Origin: Azolla caroliniana
Lineage: Eukaryota; Polypodiophyta
Direction: 5' to 3'
DNA length: 64,000 bases
NCBI GenBank assembly: GCA_043228905.1
Contig: JBHGNT010000009.1
Location: forward strand, 11,222,001 to 11,286,000
The number at the start of each line of letters is the position of its first letter. Position 1 is the first letter of the stretch. This document shows, one piece after another, positions 1 to 9,606 of the stretch. The translations under genes were made by a program, and so were the position numbers. The notes beneath the pieces are model-generated. The model was given only the letters and a program-made list of their open reading frames with translations. It did not search any database and was not told the DNA's origin.

Positions 1-885
1 GACATTTTTGATAAGGTAAAAGCTAGTACTCTTCCGCATTATCAACCTTATGATTGTCCCATTGATTTACAACCAGGAGAAGAGCCACCATGGGGACCAA
101 TCTACAAGTTGTCACCATCAGAGCTTGAAGTTCTTCGAGCTTACATAGAAGAAAATTTTGCAAACGAGTTCATTCGACATTCGAAATCTCCAGCCGGTGC
201 ACCCATTTTCTTCGTCAAGAAAAAAGATGGCTCACTTCATCTAGTCGTGGATTACTGTGGCTTGAATAAGGTCACCATCAGGAATAGGTATGCACTTCCC
301 TTGACCTCGAGTCTTTTAGAAAGGGTTAATGGCAACAAGTTTTTCACAAAAATCGACTTACGAGGAGCATATAACCTTGTACGAATTCAACCAGGGGATG
401 AATGGAAGACAACTTTCCGCACCCGATATGGGCACTTCGAGTATACGGTTATGCCATTCGGCCTTACCAATGCAGCAACAATCCTCCAGCAAATGGCAAA
501 TGATATAGTCCGAGATCTTTTGGATGTCTGTTTAATCATCTACTTGGATGATCTGCTAGTTTATTCAAAGACACAGGAGGACCATGATTCTAATGTACTA
601 TTAGTACGAAGACGACTACGAGAACATGTTCTTTATGCAAAGCTAGAGAAGTGTAGTTTTGATTGTAGCCAAGTGGAATTTCTCGGCTATGTCATTTCCT
701 CAGAAGGTATTTCTATGGATCCGGCTAAAGTCCAAACTGTGCTAGAGTGGCAGACTCCACGTTCGTTGCGAGATGTGCAATGCTTTCTAGGATTCGCAAA
801 CTTCTATTGCAAGTTTATACAAGACTACTCAAATCTTATTTTGCCGCTCACACAGCTTACAAAAAAGGGTCAATCATTTGTTTAG
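1..885 (+). pseudogene. Ty3/gypsy reverse transcriptase fragment (runs off left edge)
   Basis: One open frame runs from base 1 to a TAG at 883-885. It encodes the RNA-dependent DNA polymerase of a Ty3/gypsy retrotransposon. Visible motifs in order are PAGAPIFFVKKKDGSLH, LVVDYCGLNKVTIRNRYALP, FTKIDLRGAYNLVRI, the VMPFGLTNA box, and the catalytic IIYLDDLLVYS box with its Asp pair, then FLGYVIS and FLGFANFYCKFI at the thumb. The frame is closed where FVWS is expected (TGG to TAG), so RNase H is cut off. The same stop is present in the downstream duplicate, so the element was dead before it duplicated. The 5' part lies outside the window. Gypsy assignment is certain; the lineage is not. Confidence 0.93.
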
Positions 886-1734
886 TCTAAGGAAGCGGAC
901 ACGGATTTTGAGGGTCTCAAGAAGGCATTTACATCAGCTCCTGTTTTAGCTCATGTTGATGCGCAAAAACCATTTATCATGGAGGCAGACGCGTCAGATT
1001 TCTCCCTAGGTAGTATTTTATCACAACAAGGCGACGATGAGAAGCTACATCCCTTGGTGTTTCACTCCTGCAAATTTAACGTCACCGAAATCAACTACGA
1101 GATACATGACAAGGAGCTATTAGCAATAGTGGACTCTTTTGCACAATGGAGGCATTTTTTAGAAGGATCTCCTCATCAAGTCACTATATTCAGTGATCAC
1201 AAGAATCTTGCCTACTTTCAGAATGGATCCGGCTTCCAAACTGTGCTAGAGTGGCAGACTCCACATTCGTTGCGAGATGTGCAATGCTTTCTAGGATTCG
1301 CAAACTTCTATCGCAAGTTTATACAAGACTACTCAAATCTTATTTTGCCGCTCACACAGCTTACAAAAAAGGGTCAATCATTTGTTTAGTCTAAGGAAGC
1401 GGAAACGGATTTTGAGGGTCTCAAGAAGGCATTTACATCAGCTCCTGTTTTAGCTCATGTTGATGCGCAAAAACCATTTATCATGGAGGCAGACGCGTCA
1501 GATTTCTCCCTAGGTAGTATTTTATCACAACAAGGCGACGATGAGAAGCTACATCCCTTGGTGTTTCACTCCTACAAATTTAACGCCACCGAAATCAACT
1601 ACGAGATACATGACAAGGAGCTATTAGCAATAGTGGACTCTTTTGCACAATAGAGGCATTTTTTAGAAGGATCTCCTCATCAAGTCACTGTATTCAGTGA
1701 TCACAAGAATCTTGCCTACTTTCAGAATGCTCGC
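731..1734 (+). repeat. 504-bp tandem duplication inside gypsy pol
   Basis: The sequence from TCCAAACTGTGCTAGAG at 731 recurs at 1235, a period of 504 bp, and the second copy runs to about 1734. The unit covers the RT thumb and the start of RNase H. The period is exactly 168 codons. The join shares GGATCCGGCT with the sequence just before copy 1 (719-728), which suggests a microhomology or slippage event. The copies differ at only a few bases, such as CGT/CAT, TGC/CGC and TGG/TAG. Confidence 0.93.
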
Positions 1735-1920
1735 GTGTTAAATAGACGACAAGCTCGGTGGGCCCAATTCCTCACTCATTTTGATTTTAAGATTACATAT
1801 CATCCGGGCAAGCAACAGGGGAAGACAGATGCATTATCACGACGCTCGTATCTAGCTCCTCGTCCCGGTGATCCGGCCTTCGACAATCAAAAGCAAGTAA
1901 TCCTGGGACCGGCACGACTT
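886..1920 (+). pseudogene. Ty3/gypsy RNase H, duplicated and broken
   Basis: The frame of the RT fragment continues past its TAG. RNase H of the retrotransposon, which degrades the RNA of the hybrid, is visible as PFIMEADASDFSLGSILSQQ, YEIHDKELLAIVDSFAQWRHFLEG and [11 protein letters not shown]. Because of the 504-bp duplication the first copy re-enters RT thumb sequence (FLGFANFYRKFI, stop at 1387-1389) and a second RNase H start follows. The second copy gains its own stop at QW to Q-stop near 1651. The end of the domain ([28 protein letters not shown]) is intact at 1735-1860. Not functional. Confidence 0.9.
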
Positions 1921-1942
1921 CAAGCAACGTGGGTCCACGCCA

Positions 1943-2252
1943 TTGGATTCCTGCATTATCGATACCATACGTGAAGATTTGAAGATGGATGTTTTCGCTC
2001 AAGCTATTCTAGATCAAATCGATTCTTCTCGGGTATCTTGTTCACGATCACAACAACCAGGTATAGATTGTCAACAATTCGAATGTCATAATGGATTACT
2101 CTTCTTTAAGAAAATTTTGTATGTTCCCTATGGTTCATGCGGCCTTCGAATAATACAAAATTGTCATGACATATATACAATCGGACATTTTCGTAGTACT
2201 AAAACATTGGATTTAGTACAACGATCATTTTGGTGGCCTCGTATGCGAAGAT
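1943..2252 (+). pseudogene. Ty3/gypsy integrase N-terminal zinc finger, truncated
   Basis: After a frameshift near 1945, a new frame carries the connection region and the start of integrase: CHNGLLFFKKILYVP, then HDIYTIGHFRSTKTLDLVQ and FWWPRMRRFV, the first half of the His-His-Cys-Cys finger found before gypsy integrase cores. Similarity stops at about 2252, where the sequence changes to an unrelated minus-strand reading frame. The integrase catalytic core is therefore missing. Confidence 0.85.
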
Positions 2253-2253
2253 T

Positions 2254-2360
2254 TGTCGAAGTCTTCCTAAGGAGTGGTTCTCGACTTTGGAAAGCCAGAG
2301 TAGCTAGGAGTCGTCGAAACTGGCGATGACACCCCTCAACCCATTGAACACATCAGAGAT
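2254..2360 (-). pseudogene. C-terminal piece of an unknown ORF split by element A
   Basis: Read on the minus strand, this stretch continues the frame at 18776-19159 once element A and one copy of its GAGAT target duplication are removed. It adds SDVFNGLRGVIASFDDS and a TAG stop. I do not recognise the protein. The other half lies 16 kb away on the far side of element A. Confidence 0.55.
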
Positions 2361-2807
2361 TGTTACCCGGCCGGCAAAGGAGCAGAGACCAAAATGTGAA
2401 AGGGATGGTTATTCGGAATATATTTAATTAAGTAGATTGGATTATAATTATGTAGTGAATGGACGGACCGGAATCGATATGTCGATCTGGATCCAGACCG
2501 ATTCCGAACAGGTGCTGGTTGGCACCGTTTTGTACGCAGCACCGGTGACCTATATAAAGGCCCAGTTACAATGTATAACTTTAATGGAGAATTAATATAA
2601 GCTTCTTGTTTTATCTTCACGTATTGATTACTGTTCTGAATTAATTGTTATATCTTACGCGTGTATTAAGTGTATGCCTTATTGCTAAGTAGCTAATGTA
2701 GTCGAAGTAATCGTTGTGTCTTAAGTTATCTCACTGTAACACCCTTTGGTGAAGTTTATTCCGGAGACACCCTGTGTTAGGCCATTGTCCGGCCCTAATG
2801 ATTAACA
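2361..2807 (+). repeat. 5' LTR of element A
   Basis: It starts TGTTACCCGG and ends ATTAACA, with the match at 18324-18770. A TATA box, TATATAAAGG, lies at 2551-2560 and would drive the element. Internal sequence begins CAGTTTTTGGCGACCACG, where a tRNA primer site is expected; I cannot name the tRNA. A few point differences from the 3' LTR are visible by eye. Confidence 0.93.
2551..2560 (+). promoter_or_regulatory. TATA box in 5' LTR of element A
   Basis: TATATAAAGG lies in a GC-richer context (GTGACC upstream, CCCAGTT downstream). The same box is kept in the 3' LTR at 18514-18523. Its place in the second half of the LTR fits an RNA polymerase II start for the genomic transcript. Confidence 0.7.
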
Positions 2808-2862
2808 CAGTTTTTGGCGACCACGATTCCTGCACAATCGCAGCGAACAACGCTGGGAATGG

Positions 2863-3747
2863 ATGACGTGACCAACGAACGACCCGGTTACGGAGCGTCC
2901 AAGGCGACTTGTTGAACGGCTGAGGAAGCGAGAGGCTTTCCAGCAAGCGGCAGAAGAAATCAGAAACGCCTACCTGGACGAAGGAAGCAGCCTAAGCAGC
3001 CTCCAGGAAGCAGAATCCCTTCTCCAGGCATTGGTAGCGGGGGAAGACGAATCCGAAGCATTTTTGGCATTTGAATCAGGTTCGGACGGGGAATACAGTG
3101 CGCTGACGAACTACCGCAGCAGTAACGACACCCCAGGCGGACCAGAGGACGAGGAGTAGGATACTTTGCCGACACCAGAACCCGAATCGACAAGGCTAGA
3201 AACTCTGGTACCAGAAGTCGACCACACTCTGGAACCAGAAGTCGACAACGAGAGACCTCCGACACCGGAAGTCGAGGAGGAGAAGCCTCCGACACCACAA
3301 GAGGAGCAGGAAAGACCTCCGACGGTGACAGAAGATCGGGGAAAACCTCCGACACCACTAGAGGAGGAACGACCACTGACACCACCAGCCCGTGTACCGA
3401 CACCAGACGACGATATGTCATTCCAATATCCCAAATACCAAGATGATCCGGACGTGGAAGCCCACATCCATGCGTTTTAGCAGACTTAGGAAGCCAACCA
3501 TGTGTCCCAACGCTTAAATGCAGCCGAAGAGGAACACTCAAAACAGGCAGAGTTTGGCATGACCTTGGAGGGACCGGCCGCCAGATGGCACCGAACACAG
3601 GATCCTAGCACCATCCCCACATTTGAAACATTAAAGACAAAATTCTTGCATTTCTTCCACAAGGAGATGGACCAGCGGGAAATGGTCAACTTATTTTACA
3701 ATATCCGGCAGGAACCAACGGAGAACATCCAACAGTTTGTCATCCGG
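2863..3747 (+). pseudogene. Element A gag, N-terminal half
   Basis: An ATG at 2863 opens a frame that has a TGA as third codon (probably an old CGA). It then reads through RPRRLVERLRKREAFQQAAE, acidic sequence, and a Pro/Glu/Thr-rich low-complexity segment with repeated PPTP near 3166-3400. The structural part follows: AEFGMTLEGPAARWHR, TFETLKTKFLHFFHKE and LFYNIRQEPTENIQQFVIR, the usual signature of plant gypsy Gag (capsid). Other in-frame stops are TAG at about 3157, 3478 and 3487. The frame is cut after QQFVIR by element B and resumes in the same frame at 10298 (FQRIHNQLS), which shows precisely where B landed. Confidence 0.88.
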
Positions 3748-4434
3748 TGTCGCGTTGTTACGCGCCTGCGTGGAGAACAAGGTGGGACCACTGGGGTCTT
3801 GGACCGAGGAATAGGTGAGGAAGCGAAAGGAGAGAGAGAGAGATACACGCTCACACACGTATAGACAAAAAAGCGCGCGGGAACGCAACCCAACAACACA
3901 AGAGACACAAGTTGAGCAGGAGATAGGGTAAAAGGGACGCGTAAATAAATATATGTATGCAGACGACTAGAACGGTTACAGCCGATCAGGTCGGCGAGAC
4001 GGGTGTCGACGCATGATCACCCACGCACATAGGGGAGCAAGATGGAGATTCTGTCGGAAGCGCACGGGCGTTCGACGGGGCAGAATCAGCCTCTTGAGAA
4101 CCTGCGCAAAGAAAGCTAAGGAGAACGACATAGGAGAAGAGCTCGGTCCCAGTCCGACAGCACTTCGTCCCCTCTAACGCGCGATACCTTCTCTCCCCCG
4201 TCTCCCTCTCTTTTATAGCTCAAGGAGGGAGGCCGTCTTGCCCATTTACATCACATTAATTCTTTGTCCTTTCGGACAGAGATACTCCTCAATTCTCCCT
4301 ATAGAATATTGCTACCTAGGATTTAACCCTTGCGCATACCTATCTTCTTTACGACAAGTGACGTGCCCACGTGTAAGGGCCGGTTCACACACATTATACA
4401 CGGTTTGCGCCTGGGGACGGTTTTCTTCACGACA
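3748..4434 (-). repeat. 3' LTR of element B
   Basis: 687 bp, same length as its partner at 9607-10293, with scattered single-base differences. On the minus strand it runs TGTCGTGAAG to GTTACAACGCGACA-type ends (TG...CA). The purine tract just inside (4435-4449 on the plus strand, TCCGCCCCCACCTAA) is the polypurine tract in element orientation. Confidence 0.93.
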
Positions 4435-4510
4435 TCCGCCCCCACCTAACCGCGCATCCACCGGTATGCGCCAAAGTTGGGTTCCTACGGGAGAAAACCG
4501 ATCCTTGCTT

Positions 4511-5503
4511 TTATTCCTTGTACATGCCCCCTAGGTCCGGCTCCCCGTCGTGCCGTTTCTTGAACGCTTTGATCCTCTTCCCCGCTACCGGTATCGCCAT
4601 TCTCGTACCGTCGAGCTCTGCGAGATGGTACGTCCCATTGCCGTTGGCGCCTGTTACTACGTAAGGCCCGAACCACCTCCTCGCAAACTTCCGCGTGGCC
4701 CTGTGTTGATTGTCGAGGCTGTTGTCGTAGACTAGCACCCAGTCGCCTTCCTCGATCTTTCTTGGCCTGGACTTGTGTGTTTGGTCGAACCGGGCTTTGT
4801 TCCTTATCCTCGCTACTCGTAGTTTCTCCGTGACTCGCTCTACGTCCTCCGGCCTCCGCTCGAGCTGTCGAATCCGCGCCGCCAACAGTTCCTCCTGGCT
4901 CATCTCATCCCTCCAGTCCACCATGGCCCACGAGGAGATCGTTCGCTCTGCTAGCATGATCGGTTTTTGTCCGAACATCAGCTCGGCCGGCATGAACCCG
5001 GTTACCGAACTGTGCGTGGTCCAGTCCGCCCACAAGGCATAAGGTAGCAGCCGTGGCCAGTCCCTGACTCGGCCTCCGCACGCCCGTACTAGCGCTTTGA
5101 CAATTGGCCCGTGTCCACGCTCCACCTTCCCATTCGCCTCCGGATTGTACGCCGTGGTGAGCGAAAGTTTGACTCCTAGCCGGTCGAACAGCTCTTCGGC
5201 CTCTTCTGCGTCCAACTCACCACGGTCAGCCACGATCTTCCCTACGCACCCGTATCGGCATACTACATCCTCAATCAAAAACCGGCACACGGCTGCCGTC
5301 GTCTTGTTCTGCAGGGCTCGGCCTTCAACCTGGTTCGTTAGATCTTCCCGAGCTAGCACAAGATACCGCATCTGTCCTACCCCCATTGGCATCGTCACCA
5401 AATCCACCATCCACTTGAAGTGGACGGTCGGAGGGTAGGTCAGGTGCAGCTCGTCCCGATGTCGGATCATGGAGTGCACCTGACAGCTTTCGCAAGTCGT
5501 CAC
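4511..5503 (-). CDS. Element B integrase
   Basis: A 330-residue open frame for the DDE integrase that inserts the cDNA. It starts in the second half of the zinc finger (CESCQ), then HLTYPPTVHFKWMVDLV with the first catalytic Asp, IVADRGELDAEEAEEL with the second, and AYNPEANGKVERGH with the catalytic Glu. The C-terminal part has RKIEEGDWVLVYD, FARRWFGPYVVTG and TYHLAELDGT, the SH3-like GPY/F module. No chromodomain is seen. The phrase MPMGVGQMRYLVLAREDLT and the ALWADWTTHSSVTGFMP block resemble integrases I associate with fungal gypsy elements. The first half of the finger is in another frame upstream, so pol is frameshifted at about 5510. Confidence 0.9.
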   Translation of the reverse strand: MTTCESCQVHSMIRHRDELHLTYPPTVHFKWMVDLVTMPMGVGQMRYLVLAREDLTNQVEGRALQNKTTAAVCRFLIEDVVCRYGCVGKIVADRGELDAEEAEELFDRLGVKLSLTTAYNPEANGKVERGHGPIVKALVRACGGRVRDWPRLLPYALWADWTTHSSVTGFMPAELMFGQKPIMLAERTISSWAMVDWRDEMSQEELLAARIRQLERRPEDVERVTEKLRVARIRNKARFDQTHKSRPRKIEEGDWVLVYDNSLDNQHRATRKFARRWFGPYVVTGANGNGTYHLAELDGTRMAIPVAGKRIKAFKKRHDGEPDLGGMYKE

Positions 5504-7439
5504 GAACCGATGGTCCCGGCCACCAGTACTTCCCCATTAGCTTTTCGAACGTGGCCCACCTTCCACGGTGTCCAACCCACGGGCTATCGTGGTACGCCGC
5601 CAGCAACTCCTCATGTTCCTCCTTTACCGCCGAAACGATACCCCAGAGCTCGCGTTTAACCTGGGCGTATCCTCGTTGTTGCTCGCTGAGGACCTTCGCG
5701 CCGAACTGGATCGGGAAATGCATGTCGTCCTCGTCCTCCTGGTTGACGACCCATCCGATCCCGGTCGGACTCGTGTCTACCGTTACGTAAACTGGAGTGC
5801 TCCGTCCGTAGACAGCCTTTCGGAGCGCCGGAGCCGCGGCAAGTGCTCCCTTCATCTTCCGGACAGACTCCGTATGCTCGTCTCTCCACTCGAATTTTTG
5901 CCCCTTTTTCAGCAACCCGTATAACGGCTCCGCGACGTGAGCGTAATGCGGGATCCATATATGGTAGAACGCGCACGCTCCCAAGAACCTCCGAACCTCC
6001 GTGACTGAGCTACAGTCGTTCTTCATCGTGGAGATGGCTTCTACCTTAGTCGGAGACGGTTTCCGGCCGTACAGCCCGCATAGGTGTCCGACGACCATGA
6101 TCTCTGATTGCCCGAAGGCCGATTTTCCCCCGGAGAAGGTGAGCCTCGCGCCCTCCAACCTTTGGAGCACCTTCTCGCAGTCATCGATGTGCGCCGCCAC
6201 GAATTTCCGGCATCCGTCCGGTCCAATCGTCTCGTCCCTTTCCTCCATCGGGTATCCTTTGATCGGGACATCGTCCAAAAACGGCATGGTTATGTCCGGG
6301 ATACAATCCCTCAGCACCTTGTTCATTGCGTTCACCATGTGAGCCACCGAGTTCGTCCCTCCTTGCTGCAGGGTACACATCCGTACTAGGCCGAGAGGAG
6401 TTCGCATTGTCGTGATGTCTCTGCTCTCTACAGCGAGCTGGAACTGATCGTACCCCGAGTAGAGATCACCGACCGAGTAAATCGACCTTCCGGCGAAGGC
6501 CTCCGCGAACTCGTCTATTGTCGGTCCGATTCCTGCGTTTCGAATGGTCACCTTGTTGACCGGCTGCAGGTCTTGAATAAAGCGCAGCATGTCGTCCTTC
6601 TTCGGCACGGTAAACCACCGATTCGAGTATGGGGCACTCGACGGTTCGAGGATTCCCATCTCCACCTTCTGCTTTAACAGCTCCATCAGCTTCGGGATGT
6701 GAGCTCTGGGTACTGGAATCGGTTTGAGACTCCACGGCACATGCGGTACCGTGAATATCACCATCATTTCCACGACTGTCGGGTCTACGCACCCAATCTC
6801 CTCCGGTGAGAATGCGAAAGCCTTCCCGTGCCTTCCGAGCATTCCCCGAAAACGGTCCTCTTCCGCCAGCAGTAGGAAGCCGCCCCCACCGATTTTGAGC
6901 TCGCGTAGCGTTATATCGGTGAACGTGTGTCCTATGCGGGCCGGATTTCGTAAACTCGGGTCCGACACAACCCCCTTTATTCGCAACTCGCTGCCCTCCG
7001 GCAAGGGAGCCGCGACTGGCCTCACCTTCCGGTCCACAGTCTTGTACCTCGTGTCCAGCCGGGCGGTCCGATCTGACTCGAGCCCTCTACTGAATTCCGC
7101 GATGACTTCGTACATCTTTTTCGAACATACCGGAATCGTCCGGTCCTCTTTAAGGACTCCTCTACCTACCTCTCGCAGCTCCCCCAAGGTATCGTTGAAA
7201 GAGACCGCCTCCACGGCTCCGTTGATTTCCTCTCCAAGGCCGAGGACGCCACATGCCCGAAGTCGCTCCTCCGCCCTTTTCTTCTTCCGTCCAACAACGT
7301 CAACTATCGTACACCCTCCGTTGTCGGAGAACCAAAATTTCCTACTTATAGTACAGGGATTCTTCGCTATCATACACTTGTGGGGTTTTCCCAGAGTGTC
7401 CGGACTATCGCGGCCCCACACAATGATAGCCCTCTTCAA
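5504..7439 (-). pseudogene. Element B pol: RT and truncated RNase H
   Basis: The open frame begins at the 3' end of the protease frame (7436-7439) without an ATG there. After about 190 residues of unassigned sequence come the RT blocks: PSSAPYSNRWFTVPKKDD, LRFIQDLQPVNKVTIRN, IYSVGDLYSGYDQFQL, LQQGGTNSVAH, and the catalytic box MPFLDDVPIKG. FLDDVPIKG replaces the YLDDILVYS usual in plant gypsy RTs. RNase H starts (VYVTVDTSPTGIGWVVNQ, GYAQVKRELWGIVSAVK) but jumps straight into the integrase finger (AAYHDSPWVGHRGRWATF). Element C has roughly 190 further residues at this point, so about 0.6 kb is deleted from B. A frameshift near 5510 separates the HH and CC halves of the finger. Confidence 0.9.
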
Positions 7440-8704
7440 AAATCCTCCCAGCTTTCGCCCCCGAGGGTCTCGCGGTTCCTCTCATGGTTTGGTCTCACCG
7501 TTAGGAACTGGACCGAGTGGCGCCCATCCTGGCTCTTGACCCTTGCATAGGCCGAGCTGTTGTCCAGCACCTTGGTCTCCATCCGTGCTGCCGTGATGTA
7601 CGGTTCTCCTAGTATAACCGGGTGTGAGGACGTCTCCTGCACGAAGAACTGCTGGTCAATCTCGACATCGCCGATCTTTACTCGTACATTCGGGCAAGCT
7701 CCATGCAGTTCTTCAGTGGCGCGCGTCGCTGCCCGTATCTTCCACCCATGCTTGGTTTTGATCGGCCATTTCCCCTTCTTATAGAAGTCCATGGACATCA
7801 AATTGATTTCTGAACCGTGGTCCACCAACGCCACCACCGGTTCATGAACATCTCCGATCTTCACGGGGGTCTCCATGGTCGCTCTGGCCCAGTGCGGCCT
7901 CGAATAGTGGCTCTCCGCCAACTTGTCTTCCAGCGCCATGTCCTCTATGTGCGTCGTCCGCACCTCCACCGGCTTCTCCAGTTCTGTCTCCGTCGACAGC
8001 CTCTTCCTCTTCACCAAGTCTACGATGGAGTCGTGGAACTCCTTCTTGGCGATCCCGAGCACTTCCCTCAGCGACAGTTCCACCTTGTTGTCGAGGATTC
8101 GTTCTTCCAGGACCTTTCGCAGGTCCGTGGATCTTTCGATTTCTGTGCCCAGCCAGTACCCACCCTTCTTGGGATTATCCTGGGCGCCGGTTACAACGGC
8201 CTCATTCCGTCTTTGCCCGAACCGAGTTTCATGTCGCTGCGAGGGCCCGGCCCCTCCGGTTTTCCCTACCCGCTTGTCCTCCACCAGAGCCTCGTAGTTT
8301 TGACAAGCGGCTTCGACGAAGCCCGTCCTTTCTTCCACCGGGTCACTCCACCCAGTTACCTCCCGGACCCGTTTTTCCGCGCGGTCCACCTCTTCTTTCC
8401 TCAGTCGTGCGCTGGCGAGGCCTTCGAGCATCGTTGGCCAGAACCCGGCTTTGTTCGTCTTCGGGGCCTCGCCACCTCCGACCCGAATACCAATTGACGC
8501 CGAGTAGTGGACGGTCTCCGCGTCACGAGCCGCCGCCTCCTCCATCAGCCTTTTCATACCCCCTTGCCCAACGTTCAGGTTCAGGGCCCTTCGGGTCTCG
8601 CTGGCGTGCACCCAACCGTTCCACAGGTACACCACGTTGCTTCTCATCGCCTCGGCGAAGTCCCCGCAGTCCTTCCAGATGTGCCCAACCGCGTCACACC
8701 ACAT
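7436..8704 (-). CDS. Element B zinc knuckle and retropepsin-like protease
   Basis: A 422-residue open frame. It starts inside a CCHC zinc knuckle, CMWCDAVGHIWKDC (spacing C-X2-C-X4-H-X4-C), which binds the genomic RNA as nucleocapsid. About 290 residues on, VVALVDHGSEINLMS marks the aspartic protease active site, followed by HVRVKIGDVEIDQ-like and PVILGEPYITAARME segments of the retropepsin fold. The usual D-T/S-G triad is DHG here. The last codons GAG-GAT-TTT-TGA overlap the pol frame by 4 bases, and element C has the same arrangement at 58284-58288. The minus-strand start shown is where the frame opens; the true gag start lies upstream, separated by stops. Confidence 0.88.
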   Translation of the reverse strand: MWCDAVGHIWKDCGDFAEAMRSNVVYLWNGWVHASETRRALNLNVGQGGMKRLMEEAAARDAETVHYSASIGIRVGGGEAPKTNKAGFWPTMLEGLASARLRKEEVDRAEKRVREVTGWSDPVEERTGFVEAACQNYEALVEDKRVGKTGGAGPSQRHETRFGQRRNEAVVTGAQDNPKKGGYWLGTEIERSTDLRKVLEERILDNKVELSLREVLGIAKKEFHDSIVDLVKRKRLSTETELEKPVEVRTTHIEDMALEDKLAESHYSRPHWARATMETPVKIGDVHEPVVALVDHGSEINLMSMDFYKKGKWPIKTKHGWKIRAATRATEELHGACPNVRVKIGDVEIDQQFFVQETSSHPVILGEPYITAARMETKVLDNSSAYARVKSQDGRHSVQFLTVRPNHERNRETLGGESWEDF

Positions 8705-8764
8705 GCACCTGTTTTCAGCCAGAGGTCGTCGGTCACGGGCCTGTTCGCCACCATCCCTTCGTGC

Positions 8765-9562
8765 CTAGGCGATCTGGAGATCCCTTACCATCCGCATCAG
8801 CTCCTCCAGAGCTGCTCCCCCGGACGAGCCCTTGACCACGCCGGTTGAAGCCGATCCGGTCTCGAGCCAATCTCGGGTCTCTTCCCTTCGCGTTGGTGGT
8901 ATTGGCTCAAACTTCCTTACTGCGACAGAGCCCGCCCTTGTCGATCCTTTGTCAACCCATTCCCGCCGTTTGTCGAAACGGCCACAGACCCTTTTCACCA
9001 CGGCCCAGTCGGCCGTCAGCCCGTCATCAGTCTCCAATAGGAGGCCTACCTGCTCCCGATCCCGCTCGTCAACCGACTTAACAAACAATAGGACACGGCT
9101 TGTGTCCAAAACGGTCCGGTCAAGCACCGAGAGGCGCGCGAAGCGTTCCTCAAAATCCCGAAGGAGCACTGACGCGTTCCTTCCTTTGTCGGGGGTCTCC
9201 ACCCACTCCATGAAGTCCCGCTTCGAAAGTCGAAGTGCATCTTCAAGCCCGTATCTTTCGAGGAGCCGACCTTCGAACTCCTCCTAGGTCCGGCTCTCGG
9301 CTCGTACCTCGAGCACCTCCGTATGGATACCCGGCATCACCACTCGGGGGAATCCGGCTAGACGCCTCTCTTCCGGAATGTCCCTCATTACCATCTCAGC
9401 CCAGTAGGACGCCAAGTAGCTCGTGGCATCCTTTCCACTAAACCGGCCGATCGTACCGACAACCGCCTCGATAGCCCTATCAAGGGTGCCGGTGCCTTCG
9501 CGCGCACTCACTATACGGTCTACATCCGAAGCCATGGCTTCTGTGAGGTCCAACCCCCTCAT
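8765..9562 (-). pseudogene. Element B gag
   Basis: An ATG at 9562 opens MRGLDLTEAMASDVDRIVSA, which runs to a stop at 9284-9286. After an interruption, the same polypeptide continues at 9211-8765 with FMEWVETPDKGRNASVLL, DFEERFARLSVLDRTVLD and VVKRVCGRFDKRREW. Element C encodes an uninterrupted relative of the whole stretch (gag at 59936-60463 plus 59432-59875), so this is one Gag capsid gene broken by stops rather than two genes. Its product would form the particle that packages the element RNA. Confidence 0.8.
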
Positions 9563-9587
9563 CTTCTACTCCTCTGCCGCCTGTTTC

Positions 9588-9606
9588 ACGTCAGGTTCAC
9601 CAAATA
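9588..9606 (-). promoter_or_regulatory. Primer-binding site region of element B
   Basis: Immediately inside the 5' LTR in element orientation the sequence reads TATTTGGTGAACCTGACG. Element C has TTTGGTGAACCTAACG at the same place (about 60463-60481). Position and conservation fit a tRNA primer site. The tRNA was not identified. Confidence 0.6.

Noticed and set aside
4238-4534. Plus-strand ORF across the LTR edge of element B
   Set aside because: Lies in non-coding LTR and purine-tract sequence; no motif, and it is not kept in the right LTR context.
6724-7539. 271-codon plus-strand ORF over element B
   Set aside because: Antisense to the collinear pol frame shared with element C; Ser/Pro/Arg-rich translation typical of a shadow frame.
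7817-8497. 226-codon plus-strand ORF over element B
   Set aside because: Antisense of the protease frame, with no motif and no counterpart required by the element.
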